Of a DNA stretch of 64,000 nt, positions 34,326 through 43,363 are shown one piece after another. Below the pieces are notes generated by a model. It did not search any database. It was not told where the DNA came from and saw only the letters and a program-made list of their open reading frames with translations. The stretch comes from Clostridium formicaceticum (lineage in GTDB: Bacteria; Bacillota; Clostridia; Peptostreptococcales; Natronincolaceae), in the NCBI RefSeq assembly GCF_001854185.1, contig NZ_CP017603.1, forward strand, positions 3,348,001 through 3,412,000, read 5' to 3'. Both the position numbers and the translations under genes were made by a program. Within the stretch, counting starts at the first letter, position 1, and each line of letters starts with the position of its first letter.

Positions 34326-35721
34326 TGCCATTTCATAATAGTGTCTATCAATAGAACCATCCTGCTGAAATACACAACGATTCCAACGATTAGATATAAA
34401 TTCGATGGGTGCATCTTCTGGAACTTTTCTTTTTCCTGTTTCATTCATTTTATTAAGTATATCCAAAGCATCTACCAAGGGCTGATTAGCTTAATTAGTA
34501 GATTTAAATACCAGATGTTTTAAAAGCATAGGAGTATATTTCCTAAGCTGAGAGTATCTGTCATCTAATAAATCAATATAGTCATAGTTTACCGGTCGAG
34601 CTAATTGTTTTGCTTCTTCAATAGATATTACAATTTTATCCCATCCCATGACAGATTCTAAAATTTCAAAGGGATCTAAGCCTTCATCTTTAGCTTTTAT
34701 AAGTGCAGCTCCAATATCAATATAATATATCAGCTTTTCGTTTAATGATTTTCCATTTTCTTTTTGAATTTTTTCATGCTTTTTACGACCTTTAGATAGT
34801 AATATATTAATTTAATTTGTTTATCATGAATATCAATAGCTTTATCAATTAAAGTTTGACTCAGTTCATATAGATAGCTAATATTGCATATCTCTTATTT
34901 TCATCAAAACGCCTAAATGAATGGGGTTCGTACTTTTTTCCAAGTCTAGATAATTGTCTTATTCTGTTGGGGTGAAGTTTATCAATATTTAAATTTAAGT
35001 TTAATTTTCTGATTTCCTCCAGGCGTTCAATAACCTCCAAGAATGCTTTTGGGGAAGGATACCCAAAATCTCCACGGAGCCAGGCGAGTTTTGTAATAGT
35101 TTCTTCGGATTCTGCATTAATAAGTCTATTCATAAGAGATTTTTGGTAATCTGTAATCGTAGAATTAATCATTTCAATAATAGTATCTTCAGCTTTGATT
35201 CTAGCATCATGAACAAACTTTTCTATAGTAGTAATACCAGGAAGTATGATCTTTTGTTTTCTTAGTGTCTCTATAGCAGTTTTCATTAGATTAATTATAT
35301 TATCATTTTCTATGGCTGCCGATAGCAGAATGCTAAAAAGCGATTCCTCATCTTGTTCTATAAAATTCCTATATCCATATTCTTCACGGATTTCCTGTAA
35401 ATGCTCTAGTCTTGTATTTTCTCTTTGTGCATATTGAGTCATTTCCTTTGGATCGATGTTAAGTTGTTCTGCTATATATTCTAAAACTAGATCAGGAATA
35501 TGACTGACATTATTTAAAGCCCAACCAGGATTACGAAGTAACCCTAATTGGACTGCAAAACCTAGTCGGTTATAATCCCTTCTGTGGCGGTTAATAATTT
35601 CTTTATCTTGCTCAGAAAATGTATAGTATTTAGCAATCTCCCATTCGTTAATGTTGGGAGATATTTGCGTAAATTCCAAACGCTGCTCTTCGGTCAATAA
35701 AATTTCAGGGGTGGCCATCAA
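34323..35721 (-). pseudogene. Tn3-family transposase remnant
   Basis: An intact part (34861-35721, 286 codons) holds the N-terminal DUF4158 region. Downstream the Tn3 pattern continues through frameshifts near 34862 and 34810 and an in-frame TAA near 34490, with recognisable stretches GKSLNEKLIYYIDIGAALIKA and PEDAPIEFISNRW. The sequence stops at RHYYEMAAL, just before the catalytic DDE domain. It is therefore inactive. The recombinase gene at 35734 lies 12 bases upstream, as tnpI does in Tn4430-like transposons. Confidence 0.85.
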
Positions 35722-35733
35722 AAATCACAACCT

Positions 35734-36579
35734 TTACAATAGATTCGCCTTTCGTTTTATTTCACTCCTAGATGGATGAGTGTACAGCATAGTGGTATGA
35801 ATATTTGAATGTCCAACTTGTGCAGCTACTTCATGAGTAGACCATCCATTTTCCAGAGCATAGGAGCAGAAAAAATGTCTTAAGGTATGGGGGGTAATTT
35901 TATCACTGTATTCATTAAAAACACGATTAATTACAGACCGATCTACTTTATTGGATTCTCGGCTAATAAATAGATAGGCACTATCTTTATTTTTTTGTTG
36001 CTCTCGCTCCTTTAAGTATTCTTTAATAGCATTAGATATCTTATCATTGATAATTACTAATCTTTGCTTTTTACCTTTTCCATACCTCACTAGTATTTCT
36101 CTTGCAGTTAAGTTCACATCATCTACTTTGATATTTAAAGCTTCAGATATACGCATACCTGAGTACGCTAGTAGAGTAACTATGGCATAATCTCGCTTAT
36201 CTTTATTTTGCAATATTTTTTGACGAAAGACTTCTACATCAATTTTTGTAATAATAGCAGGGCTAACATATTCCTTTTGAATCTTAATGTAATCTTTTTT
36301 AGAGATAACTAGATCTGTTTGAACTTTTTGCTCTACAAGGAATTCATTGTATTTACTCAGAGCTGCTAACTTCGCATTAATAGATTCTGCTTTTAAGTTT
36401 TTTATATTTGACATATAGCTCATATAATCTAAAACATTCTCACGGTATAACTTAGTAAAAGGCGTATCAAAGCTTTCGCAGAACCATTTTAAATAGTTCT
36501 GTACATGTCTGGTATAGTTCTTTATAGTATTTATACTTTTAGCTTCTTTCTCTAACCAGTTTTTAAATATTTCAATCAT
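35734..36579 (-). CDS. Tyrosine recombinase, TnpI-like
   Basis: A 281-residue XerC/D-type recombinase: N-terminal SAM-like domain (~1-90), catalytic Arg in YSGMRISEAL, Lys in RYGKGKKQRLV, TPHTLRHFF, GHSNIHTTMLYTH. Its size and its place directly upstream of a Tn3 transposase match the TnpI co-integrate resolvase of Tn4430-type transposons. It appears intact although its transposase is decayed. Confidence 0.87.
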   Translation of the reverse strand: MIEIFKNWLEKEAKSINTIKNYTRHVQNYLKWFCESFDTPFTKLYRENVLDYMSYMSNIKNLKAESINAKLAALSKYNEFLVEQKVQTDLVISKKDYIKIQKEYVSPAIITKIDVEVFRQKILQNKDKRDYAIVTLLAYSGMRISEALNIKVDDVNLTAREILVRYGKGKKQRLVIINDKISNAIKEYLKEREQQKNKDSAYLFISRESNKVDRSVINRVFNEYSDKITPHTLRHFFCSYALENGWSTHEVAAQVGHSNIHTTMLYTHPSRSEIKRKANLL

Positions 36580-36621
36580 AATATTACCCCTAATTATTCA
36601 TATTAAATTCCTATATCTAGA

Positions 36622-36647
36622 AAAGGTAGTGTATTTCCACTACCTTT
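36622..36647 (-). terminator. Terminator after the coiled-coil protein gene
   Basis: AAAGGTAGTG and CACTACCTTT form a 10-bp stem around TATTTC, 15 bases past the stop at 36663. A/T-rich sequence follows on both sides. Confidence 0.7.
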
Positions 36648-36662
36648 AAAATAATTTTTTTA

Positions 36663-36938
36663 TTATTTTGTTTTTATTTGCTTGAGTGCAAAAATTTCTT
36701 TTTCTGTTTCAATTTCTTTATGTAATAGAAATTTTAACGTATCTTTGATATCAGAAATATTTTGAAATGTTTCTGTTTTAAATTCTGTCAAAATAGCAGT
36801 TTGCTCTTTTGTAATTTTTCCGTCCATTTTTATTTGCTCAATATCTTCTTTCATGGCATTGATATCTACCTGTATCTTAACTTGACCTTCTTTAATTTCT
36901 TTTAGTTCCATTAATACTTGCTCTAAAATTTTTTCCAT
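36663..36938 (-). CDS. Coiled-coil hypothetical protein
   Basis: A 91-residue, highly charged, continuously helical protein (MEKILEQVLMELKEIKEGQV... NAMKEDIEQIKMDGKI) with hydrophobic heptad spacing, so probably a coiled coil. Similar short proteins occur in phage and mobile-element contexts. It starts 13 bases after the nuclease-like segment ends. I cannot name a function. Confidence 0.65.
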   Translation of the reverse strand: MEKILEQVLMELKEIKEGQVKIQVDINAMKEDIEQIKMDGKITKEQTAILTEFKTETFQNISDIKDTLKFLLHKEIETEKEIFALKQIKTK

Positions 36939-36951
36939 CCTTATCCCTCCA

Positions 36952-37236
36952 TCAAATTATTGTATTTTGTAAGTTTAAACCTAATGTTTCAAATACTTTG
37001 TTTTTAAATTTTCCATTTTGTATTTCATCATAAAAAATATATATAAACTTATATCCCTTTTTTTCAGCAAATCTTTTTTTAAAATCGTCTTTTCTTCGTT
37101 GATAATGAAAATTTTCTAAGGTTCCATGGAAATACTCTATAAATTCTAAATGCTGTTGCCCTTGAATTTCTATAAGGATATTTTTACCAAGTATTTCTAT
37201 ATCATAAGGTAATTGCCTATTAGTTATGGGATTTAT
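36952..37236 (-). pseudogene. PD-(D/E)XK/VSR-like nuclease segment, out of frame with the zinc-ribbon gene
   Basis: About 94 codons without a start codon, reading INPITNRQLPYDIEILGKN ... LIEIQGQQH ... DDFKKRFAEKKGYKFIYIFYDE. The D-E-x-Q core and the downstream Lys-rich helix match VSR-like homing or repair nucleases. It follows the zinc-ribbon ORF exactly where that ends (stop 37233-37235) but in the -1 frame, so the two look like one gene split by a one-base change. Confidence 0.6.
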
Positions 37237-37577
37237 ACATTATAATACTCTTTCAAATAAACTAATTTCCTTATGCTAACTTCAACTTCTTTCTTTTTTT
37301 CATTGCAACTAGAACACAGTTGACTTCTTACTCGATGAGGTTTCTCACATAAAGTACAAATTCTACTAATCTTATTGTTAGTATCTGGTTCACAAGTACA
37401 TACATATTTTAAGAAATCTTTAATTTTCAAAGTATTAAGCTTGCCACATGTATGTTTTATCCTGATCCTATCCTTGGGATGGAAAAAGTTTTTGTAATGT
37501 ATATTGCTTAATATTTCTAATTCTTTTCTCTTCGCTATGCTGACTAGGTTATTTATATGGATATGTTTCTTATCCAT
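37233..37577 (-). CDS. Zinc-ribbon protein, probably the N-terminal part of a split nuclease gene
   Basis: A 114-residue protein from ATG 37577 (GAAAGGAAA upstream). HTCGK...YVCTCE and two CxxC knuckles (CTLCEKPH and CSSCNEK) form likely zinc sites. The frame ends in KEYYNV* just as a nuclease-like frame opens one base away. As written it is a free zinc ribbon; with one base changed it would be a ~205-residue nuclease. Confidence 0.6.
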   Translation of the reverse strand: MDKKHIHINNLVSIAKRKELEILSNIHYKNFFHPKDRIRIKHTCGKLNTLKIKDFLKYVCTCEPDTNNKISRICTLCEKPHRVRSQLCSSCNEKKKEVEVSIRKLVYLKEYYNV

Positions 37578-37599
37578 AATTTTCCTTTCTCTTAAAGAC

Positions 37600-37718
37600 A
37601 ACATAATTCATGCATAAATTATGTTGCATTAAAAGTATTCAAAAATTTAATAAATTATGTTTCGCTCATTACGATAATTTTATCATTTCGCATGATTAAG
37701 TACAACATAATTTATGTT
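37600..37718. promoter_or_regulatory. Repeated AACATAAT palindromes
   Basis: AACATAATT..AATTATGTT (37600-37608 with 37617-37625) lies 23 bases upstream of the zinc-ribbon start. AACATAATTTATGTT (37704-37718) overlaps the likely -10 of the plus-strand RNA, and a half-site occurs near 37656. The same operator therefore seems to control both transcripts divergently. The regulator is not known. Confidence 0.5.
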
Positions 37719-37729
37719 ATATTGTACTC

Positions 37730-37852
37730 AAATGGCTTAAAGTGAGTTTTGTCGGTTTTGCTGGCGAGACCCCTATTTTGGGGTAGTGGGAGCATCCCTG
37801 TCACCAAGTGCAAAGTAAATGGTAATTATAACCATCTGCTTTGCACTTTTTT
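37730..37852 (+). ncRNA. Candidate structured small RNA with terminator
   Basis: After a possible -10 TATATT (37718-37723), the sequence shows three short GC-rich hairpins (CCCC..GGGG at ~37770-37785 and GGGA..TCCC at ~37788-37798) in AT-rich DNA. It then has a long stem AAGTGCAAAG/CTTTGCACTT (37806-37848) with inner pairing and a TTTTTT tail, a Rho-independent terminator active only on the plus strand. No ORF with a ribosome site occurs. I do not match it to a known RNA family. Exact ends are estimates. Confidence 0.5.
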
Positions 37853-37861
37853 CTAATCACT

Positions 37862-38260
37862 TCACTCTATTATGATATTAGAAGTAGGTTGATATTCCTC
37901 AATATATTTAAAGTAAAAAGTATTATCTTCACTGTCATAGCCACAGTATACAAGTGGTAATATTTCTATAAGCTTCTTCCTTTTATCTATATTTATGACG
38001 CTTGGTATATGCGATACATACTCAATGTCGCCACTTTTGAAAATATTAACCCATAAGTAAGCATGGTCAACATTCCTACCTAGCAGAGTAAACATCTCAC
38101 ACTCTTTTCCATCTCGCATACCGGTCCGAAACACTCCTGAAAATTCTTCGAAGTCACCTATTTGTCCAAAATACTGCTCTTCCTGGTATTTATCAAAACG
38201 TCTGTCCCTTACTATGATAGTCCATTCAGTAAACTCAGGTCTCTTGAATATATAATCCAT
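37862..38260 (-). CDS. Hypothetical protein
   Basis: A 132-residue soluble, acidic protein without a motif I recognise (it starts MDYIFKRPEFTEWTIIVRD, ends EYQPTSNIIIE). GGAG-type ribosome site (GAAAGGAGATT) precedes the ATG. It follows the second small recombinase gene by 14 bases, so it is probably transcribed with it. A matching gene is not found after the first copy. Confidence 0.6.
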   Translation of the reverse strand: MDYIFKRPEFTEWTIIVRDRRFDKYQEEQYFGQIGDFEEFSGVFRTGMRDGKECEMFTLLGRNVDHAYLWVNIFKSGDIEYVSHIPSVINIDKRKKLIEILPLVYCGYDSEDNTFYFKYIEEYQPTSNIIIE

Positions 38261-38274
38261 TCAATAATCTCCTT

Positions 38275-38883
38275 TCATCCTAAGTTTGATTGCAAATAAA
38301 CATCTTTTTTCTGATCCTCTGTTATCCCGATGTATCTCAATGTTTGAGATTTAGAAGAATGATTAAAAATATCCATTAATAATTCTAGATCTGTTCCATT
38401 CTTAAATGCATGATAACCAAAAGTCTTCCTAAGCGTATGCGTACCAATTTCTCCGGATACTATCACACTCTTATCATTTCTTTCTATTAGTCCTATTGAT
38501 TCAGCTGCTCCATTAAGAATTCGATATGCTTGTTGTCTAGTGATAGGACTATTCTCTCCTTTACGACTCTTAAAAATATAACTATTCATATCAAGAACTG
38601 GAAATTCTTTTAGATAATTCTCGATTACCTTCTTTACAATATCTCCAAGATAAAACTTTTTGGTTTTGCCAGTCTTTTTCTCTGTAATAGTGACGTAATC
38701 TTTAACACTTTTTCCACTAGGTTTAATTAAATCAGAAACTGTTAATCCAAGAGTATCACTAATCCTTAAACCCACATTGATGCCCAAAATAAAAAGAAGC
38801 TCATTACGTGTAGACTGTCCTTTTAAAATAGCTCTCATATTTTTAATCACTTTGTTATCTCTAATGGGTTCTACTACCTTCAT
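38275..38883 (-). CDS. Small tyrosine recombinase, copy 2
   Basis: A 202-residue catalytic-domain-only recombinase, about 93% identical to the copy at 31944; all catalytic residues (Arg, Lys, HTLR, Tyr) are kept and the differences are mostly conservative. The two copies are direct repeats about 5.7 kb apart, so homologous recombination could delete the DNA between. The spacer upstream is disrupted by the inserted element at 38949. Confidence 0.9.
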   Translation of the reverse strand: MKVVEPIRDNKVIKNMRAILKGQSTRNELLFILGINVGLRISDTLGLTVSDLIKPSGKSVKDYVTITEKKTGKTKKFYLGDIVKKVIENYLKEFPVLDMNSYIFKSRKGENSPITRQQAYRILNGAAESIGLIERNDKSVIVSGEIGTHTLRKTFGYHAFKNGTDLELLMDIFNHSSKSQTLRYIGITEDQKKDVYLQSNLG

Positions 38884-38948
38884 TTTATCAATCTCCCTGT
38901 AGAATAATTAAGGCATCAGTACCTCCTGATGCCCTTTTTATTTAAATA

Positions 38949-39635
38949 GGGTATTCGGATTTGAGTATTGAATACCCCGATTTTCATATTTTTTCATTTA
39001 CTGCTAAGAAGGTTGATGTCCATCTTACGCTACCTTTATAACCTTTTTTTCAATAAGTTGTTCAGCTATTTCTTTAACTTCATTTTCATTCTCGCTCAAT
39101 AATACTTCAACTTCTTTTCCCCATAACTTAGATAATTCTATACATTTATTTTTAATATACTCATCTTCATATCCAGTGAATGAAATAGAATCATCAGTCA
39201 AAATAACGTATTTTCTCAACAAAATATTAGCACTATCCATATCAGATGTAGCATATCCCATACATCCATCTGAAGCTTCACCGTTTAAAATTCTTTCTGT
39301 TATAAATCCCGCATATTTAACCATGACCATGTTCTTTATTTGGCTTGCTTTAAGGATATTTGGCATATCTAAGAGAACTTGACCGCCAGTATTGCCGTTA
39401 TCAATAATATTAACTTCTTTTATTGGTAATTCTAACATTCTAGCGATAAAAAAGTGACCTGCTTTTATTCGATAACTCTTCTTTTATTTTCAATCGCATA
39501 AATTCCACCTTTTCAATTGATTCTATAGCACCGCTATATCCTAATCGAATATCAGATTCAATATTGTAATTCGATTTAATAATTAAACGTTATATCAACT
39601 CTATTCTTGATTTCAATACTCAAATCCGAATACCC
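38949..39635. mobile_element. 687-bp element with 24-bp perfect terminal inverted repeats
   Basis: The ends, 38949-38972 and 39612-39635, are perfect inverted repeats starting GGGTATTCGG. The 7-bp sequence TTAAATA flanks both sides (38942-38948 and 39636-39642), as a target duplication. The unoccupied equivalent is at the first Uma2 copy (32611 region), which lacks the element. It has no transposase; it carries the M41-like gene at 39025. It must have been moved by a transposase acting in trans. Confidence 0.88.
39025..39438 (-). CDS. Protein resembling the M41 (FtsH) peptidase helical domain, catalytic motif degraded
   Basis: A 137-residue ORF with the M41-like pattern MVKYAGFITERILNGEASDG ... 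SDMDSANILLRKYV ... DEYIKNKCIELS. Upstream of the ATG the same frame reads KAGHFFIAR, the position of HEAGH in FtsH-type peptidases, but the first His-Glu is lost (IKAGH) and a stop lies 10 codons further back. So it is a non-catalytic relative or a remnant. It is the only gene inside the 687-bp element. Confidence 0.55.
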   Translation of the reverse strand: MLELPIKEVNIIDNGNTGGQVLLDMPNILKASQIKNMVMVKYAGFITERILNGEASDGCMGYATSDMDSANILLRKYVILTDDSISFTGYEDEYIKNKCIELSKLWGKEVEVLLSENENEVKEIAEQLIEKKVIKVA

Positions 39636-39883
39636 TTAAATAGAGGCAAAAACTTGTGATAAGTCAATCATGAGGTCAAGAAAAACAGAAACCTGTACTT
39701 TATTTATGTCAGTGTAGGCCTCTGGTCTTCCATATCGGCCATCTTCCTGCAGGGTAAATATGTTCACGTATTTACCCTCCGGATCAACGATCCAATATTC
39801 TTTCACGCCAGCTTTTTCATATTTATTAAATTTTATAACCCGATCTACCCTTGATGTAGAAGGAGAAGAAATTTCAATAATAG
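39636..39883 (-). pseudogene. Truncated Uma2-family gene
   Basis: The 3' ~80 codons of a Uma2 gene, clearly related to 32611-32860 (DLSQVFASI, KEYWIVDPE, FNKYEKAG). The similarity ends abruptly near 39883, where unrelated sequence begins. Its stop codon lies within the target duplication of the 687-bp element. Confidence 0.88.
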
Positions 39884-39912
39884 GGGTAATTAGAACATAG
39901 CTGCAATAGCCC

Positions 39913-39953
39913 GCAATGTAAAATAGTCCTTCAATTGGGACTTTTTACATTGC
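39913..39953. terminator. 17-bp hairpin downstream of the Uma2 break
   Basis: Arms 39913-39929 and 39937-39953 pair with one mismatch around a 7-base loop. It could be a terminator or the subterminal hairpin of an IS200/IS605-type remnant; no transposase of that type is seen. 39954-40080 shows nothing else. Confidence 0.5.
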
Positions 39954-40080
39954 TAGTCATGATTTTTATGCTATAATTGCTTAAAGCTTTCATTAGGATG
40001 GTATAGATGAAAAAAATTATCTAAAACAGGCTTTAAGGAAGCATTATCTGATGCTTGCTTTAATTTAAGGGAGTGATTTA

Positions 40081-40380
40081 ATGCAGAAATATTGGGGTTT
40101 TATTGTTGAAATAATACTAGGATTTATAGGAGGGATAATCAATTTTCATTTATTTTTTATTTTTACAAATAATAATCAGGATTTTATGATTAGAATTTTT
40201 GGTAGAAAATATTTGGAATTTTGGAACTACACGGTTTGCATTTTAATATATATAGTGGTTTTTGCTATATTATTATTTATAACGAGGCGTAAATTATTTT
40301 CAGTTACTTATCTAATATCTGCAATTTTAGCTTTAATAATTGCGCACATCATTATTTCAACAATTGGACCAGGATTTTAA
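40081..40380 (+). CDS. Small hypothetical membrane protein
   Basis: A 99-residue protein with three predicted helices (about 7-28, 50-70, 77-95), AGGGAG before the ATG. The stop codon lies ten bases before the left end of the IS element. I do not recognise the family. Confidence 0.6.
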   Translation: MQKYWGFIVEIILGFIGGIINFHLFFIFTNNNQDFMIRIFGRKYLEFWNYTVCILIYIVVFAILLFITRRKLFSVTYLISAILALIIAHIIISTIGPGF

Positions 40381-40389
40381 TGTTATTAC

Positions 40390-41767
40390 TATAATAGTGC
40401 ATTTTTGCTTCAAAAATTTTACAGTTAAATAAGCAAATAAATTCCTAGGCTATTTTTAGCTCCTCAAAAATTTTTTCAATAGGTTTACCTTGGGTTGCAG
40501 CAGAGTAAATCCAAATAACCTGAGATTTTTTCAAATCCTTTTGAGCTAGCTTTAGACCAGTATTAAAGTGAAAGATTTCTTTAGAGTAAAGTTTACAGTA
40601 AGTATACGCTAAGAGCATTACTACAAGATACCTATTAATACTTCTTTGGCTTCTAACTTGATAGCTATCTAGTCCTAAGTAATTTTTACAGTCTCTAAAA
40701 AACGGCTCAATGACCCATCTATCCGTATATTGAGTTAAAATATCCAAAGGCTTTAAAGATATGTCTAGGGATATAAATGCTTTCAAAGCACCTTCTTTAT
40801 GAAGGGACTTTTCTGGATAACTTAATGTTATGGACACCTTTTTCATATCATTTAAGTTGCCAATATAGTTGTAAATATAGTTGTAAATATAGTATTTTTC
40901 ACCTTTAACTGTGACGAGGTCAAAGGAATCTTTATCTAAGCCAGCAGCAAACTTATGTAGTTTAGCCCCTAATCTCTCATGACCTTTTGGGTAGATGACT
41001 CTGTTGGTTTTAAGTGCTCCAATGTAACTATATCCGACTTTAAGGGATGCTGTAAAAATAGCTTTACAGCTATACCAGCTATCACATAGCACATAGCCTT
41101 TGTTAATGGGTTTTGGTAAAGAGGAAATGAAGTCTATAGCAATATCTATTTTGCTCATTTTCTCCTTATCGTAAATTTTTATAGCATAGGGTAAGACTAA
41201 ACCATCACAGGAAAGCAAAGCTACCACTAATTGATGTCCATATACAGTTTTTCTTTTTAAATGAGAATTATGAAAAGAGCATTTTTCAATAATATTTTTA
41301 GCCTTTGACGAGGGCTTAGTTTTTTCAGAAACTGTATCATCAATAATCATGTATACGGGTTTATTTGTTTCCTTTGACTTGCTCCAAATAAGCTCTATAA
41401 CTGCCAATTTTAAAGAGTTCATTAATAGTTCCTCTTTCCATTTACTCTGAGAAAAAAACCTTGAAATACTAGTTCTATGCTTTGGAGAAGTAAGCATAGC
41501 TATATCCGTTGTATCCTTTTAAAACCATAGCATTCATGGTGTTTTCTAGGTGTTTGAGTTGAAGCTTAGTCAGGTATAAATCAAATTTTAATTTTTTAAA
41601 AAAATTGTATATGGATAGCTCATTTGATATAATTGAGTTCTGAAACATTTATGCATATCTCCTTGTTATGTTTTGTGTGAGAACTTAATTATAACAGGAT
41701 TTTGCATAAATGTTTTTTCATTTTATTCAACTGTAAAATTTTTGAAGCTTTTTTGCACTATCATAGA
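40390..41767. mobile_element. IS4-like insertion sequence
   Basis: About 1.38 kb bounded by ~44-bp imperfect inverted repeats (40390-40433 and 41724-41767; common parts ATAGTGCA and GCTTCAAAAATTTTACAGTT). One transposase gene on the minus strand. I could not define a target duplication with certainty. Confidence 0.85.
40445..41497 (-). pseudogene. IS4-like transposase, frame-disrupted at the 5' end
   Basis: A 350-codon ORF with DDE motifs: MIIDDTVSEK, CDSWYSCKAI and the YREK-type WVIEPFFRDCKNYLGL. The N-terminal ~50 residues lie in another frame (MFQNSIISNELSIYNFFKKL..., from about 41650), interrupted near 41510; the change needed is +1 and is not at a -1 slippery site, so it is probably a mutation. 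A 12-bp tandem repeat (TTGTAAATATAG) lies inside near 40868. The element may no longer transpose by itself. Confidence 0.8.
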
Positions 41768-41813
41768 TAAATAATGAAATGTTTTATAATTAATTATCTT
41801 TCGGCACAAACAA

Positions 41814-41840
41814 AAGAAGCTCTCTTTAAGAAAGCTTCTT
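41814..41840 (-). terminator. Terminator of the bza operon
   Basis: AAGAAGCT and AGCTTCTT form an 8-bp stem with an 11-base loop, 20 bases past the bzaE stop codon. A T-rich tract follows on the minus strand. Confidence 0.7.
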
Positions 41841-41859
41841 GATTTATAATAGGAGAAAG

Positions 41860-43362
41860 TTAACTTAGTTTACTGTAAATGTATTCTTTAGAAGCTTGGA
41901 TAGTGTTTAATTTATAGCTCTCGTCAATGACACTTCCCTTTTCTAATAGGGCTAATGTTTCTTCAAAGACGTTAATCAACATGCGATTGACTTGGTCATA
42001 CTTTTCCTTCATCCCTGCTGCGCTGTAGATATCATTGCACCATAGGGTCTTATAGCAGCCAAAAATACAATTTGTAATTTCCCTCATAATGACAGCAAAT
42101 CGTGCTACTTGAGGATTTTTGTAATCCGCACTTCCCTCATAGGTGGACAAAGAAGAGAGCTTTAGTCTCCCCTGCTGTTTTAACTCTTTGTAGGATTTTG
42201 TTCCCTGAAGAATAATTTGGTGATGATAAAGAACATTCACGGTAATATCAAGACTGTTGAGAATTTCATTTCTTTTTAAAAAATCATAATTAATTCTTAA
42301 ATCCTCTATTGTAGAATCTGGTTCAAACATGATGAAGCCCACATTAGGTTTTATGCCGTTGTTTCTTAGGATTTTTAAAGCTTTTTCGTTTTCTTCTACA
42401 GTGGTCATTTTATTTAATCTTTTCAAACTTTCTTCTTTACCACTTTCAAGTCCAATAAGAATATGTTTTAACCCTGCCTCTACCAAAGCTTTGATAGTGG
42501 TATCATGAATATCATTTACTCTTGCTTCTATACCAAATTGTATATTTCTAGGTTTTAATAAAGAAGCTAATTTTAAGGCCCTTTCTTGTCCCTGTTTTCC
42601 TGGACCAAAAAAATTAGGGTCTGTGAAATAAAAGGATCGCATACCGGTTTTGGCGATAACTTCATCTATTTCCGCCACAATGTTTTCAGGACTTCTTCCC
42701 CGCCACTTAGAACAACCACTGCCAACAAAAGCATTAATATAACAAAAAGTACAGTTGCCATAGCAACCTCTGCTACCCATAATATTTACTTCACCTATAG
42801 ACAAGGAGGCAGCGGTTCTTTCAGGAAAGGGGATGCTGTCTAAGTCTTCAAAGGCTTCAGTGTGCTGGATATGTAGTTTGTTTGTCGCTTCCCTATAGGC
42901 GATGCCCTTTAATTGATGATGTGTATTGTGTTTTTCTAACTTTTCAACAAGTCGCAAAAAAGTCATCTCTGGTTCCCCAAGAATAATGGTGTCTAAGATG
43001 CTACACTCTCTAAAAATCTCTTCATAAGCAAAAGTAGGGTAATAACCATAGGCTGTAATATAGGATACCAAGCCCTCTTCTTTCACTTGAGTTAACAACT
43101 GGTAAAGTTCTACATCCGCCTTCCATTGATATACCATATGTATTCCTAATACCTTTGGTTTGAATTCTTTTATCATCTGATAGATTTCTTCATAGGAGCG
43201 TCTCTCTAGATAACCTTCAATGATATCCACATGATGATTTTGTTCTTTTAAGACTCCTGCGATGTATCCTGTAAATAAGCAGGAGGAAAGAGGTGCATTG
43301 GCGATATCATTGATATTCTCCTCTCCAATGTTTCTAGGATGTTCTAATAATAGGACTCTCAT
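41860..43362 (-). CDS. bzaE: B12-binding-domain radical SAM enzyme, BzaE
   Basis: A 500-residue enzyme with an N-terminal B12-binding-like Rossmann domain (~1-150), the radical SAM cluster CYGNCTFCY near residue 200 and a DxxF/FTDPNFF pattern. In the bza pathway the last enzyme adds the methyl that gives 5,6-dimethylbenzimidazole. It starts one base after bzaD. The assignment as BzaE rather than BzaD rests on gene order (bzaA-B-cobT-C-D-E) as known from Eubacterium limosum. Confidence 0.88.
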   Translation of the reverse strand: MRVLLLEHPRNIGEENINDIANAPLSSCLFTGYIAGVLKEQNHHVDIIEGYLERRSYEEIYQMIKEFKPKVLGIHMVYQWKADVELYQLLTQVKEEGLVSYITAYGYYPTFAYEEIFRECSILDTIILGEPEMTFLRLVEKLEKHNTHHQLKGIAYREATNKLHIQHTEAFEDLDSIPFPERTAASLSIGEVNIMGSRGCYGNCTFCYINAFVGSGCSKWRGRSPENIVAEIDEVIAKTGMRSFYFTDPNFFGPGKQGQERALKLASLLKPRNIQFGIEARVNDIHDTTIKALVEAGLKHILIGLESGKEESLKRLNKMTTVEENEKALKILRNNGIKPNVGFIMFEPDSTIEDLRINYDFLKRNEILNSLDITVNVLYHHQIILQGTKSYKELKQQGRLKLSSLSTYEGSADYKNPQVARFAVIMREITNCIFGCYKTLWCNDIYSAAGMKEKYDQVNRMLINVFEETLALLEKGSVIDESYKLNTIQASKEYIYSKLS

Positions 43363-43363
43363 T

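Noticed and set aside
31944-38883. Functional Tn3-family transposon
   Set aside because: The transposase lacks its catalytic domain and has frameshifts and an in-frame stop; no 38-bp Tn3 ends were found.
40381-41780. Programmed -1 frameshift in the IS4-like transposase
   Set aside because: The heptamer T TTA AAA is present near the break, but the -1 frame hits a stop within six codons; the needed shift is +1, so a mutation is more likely.
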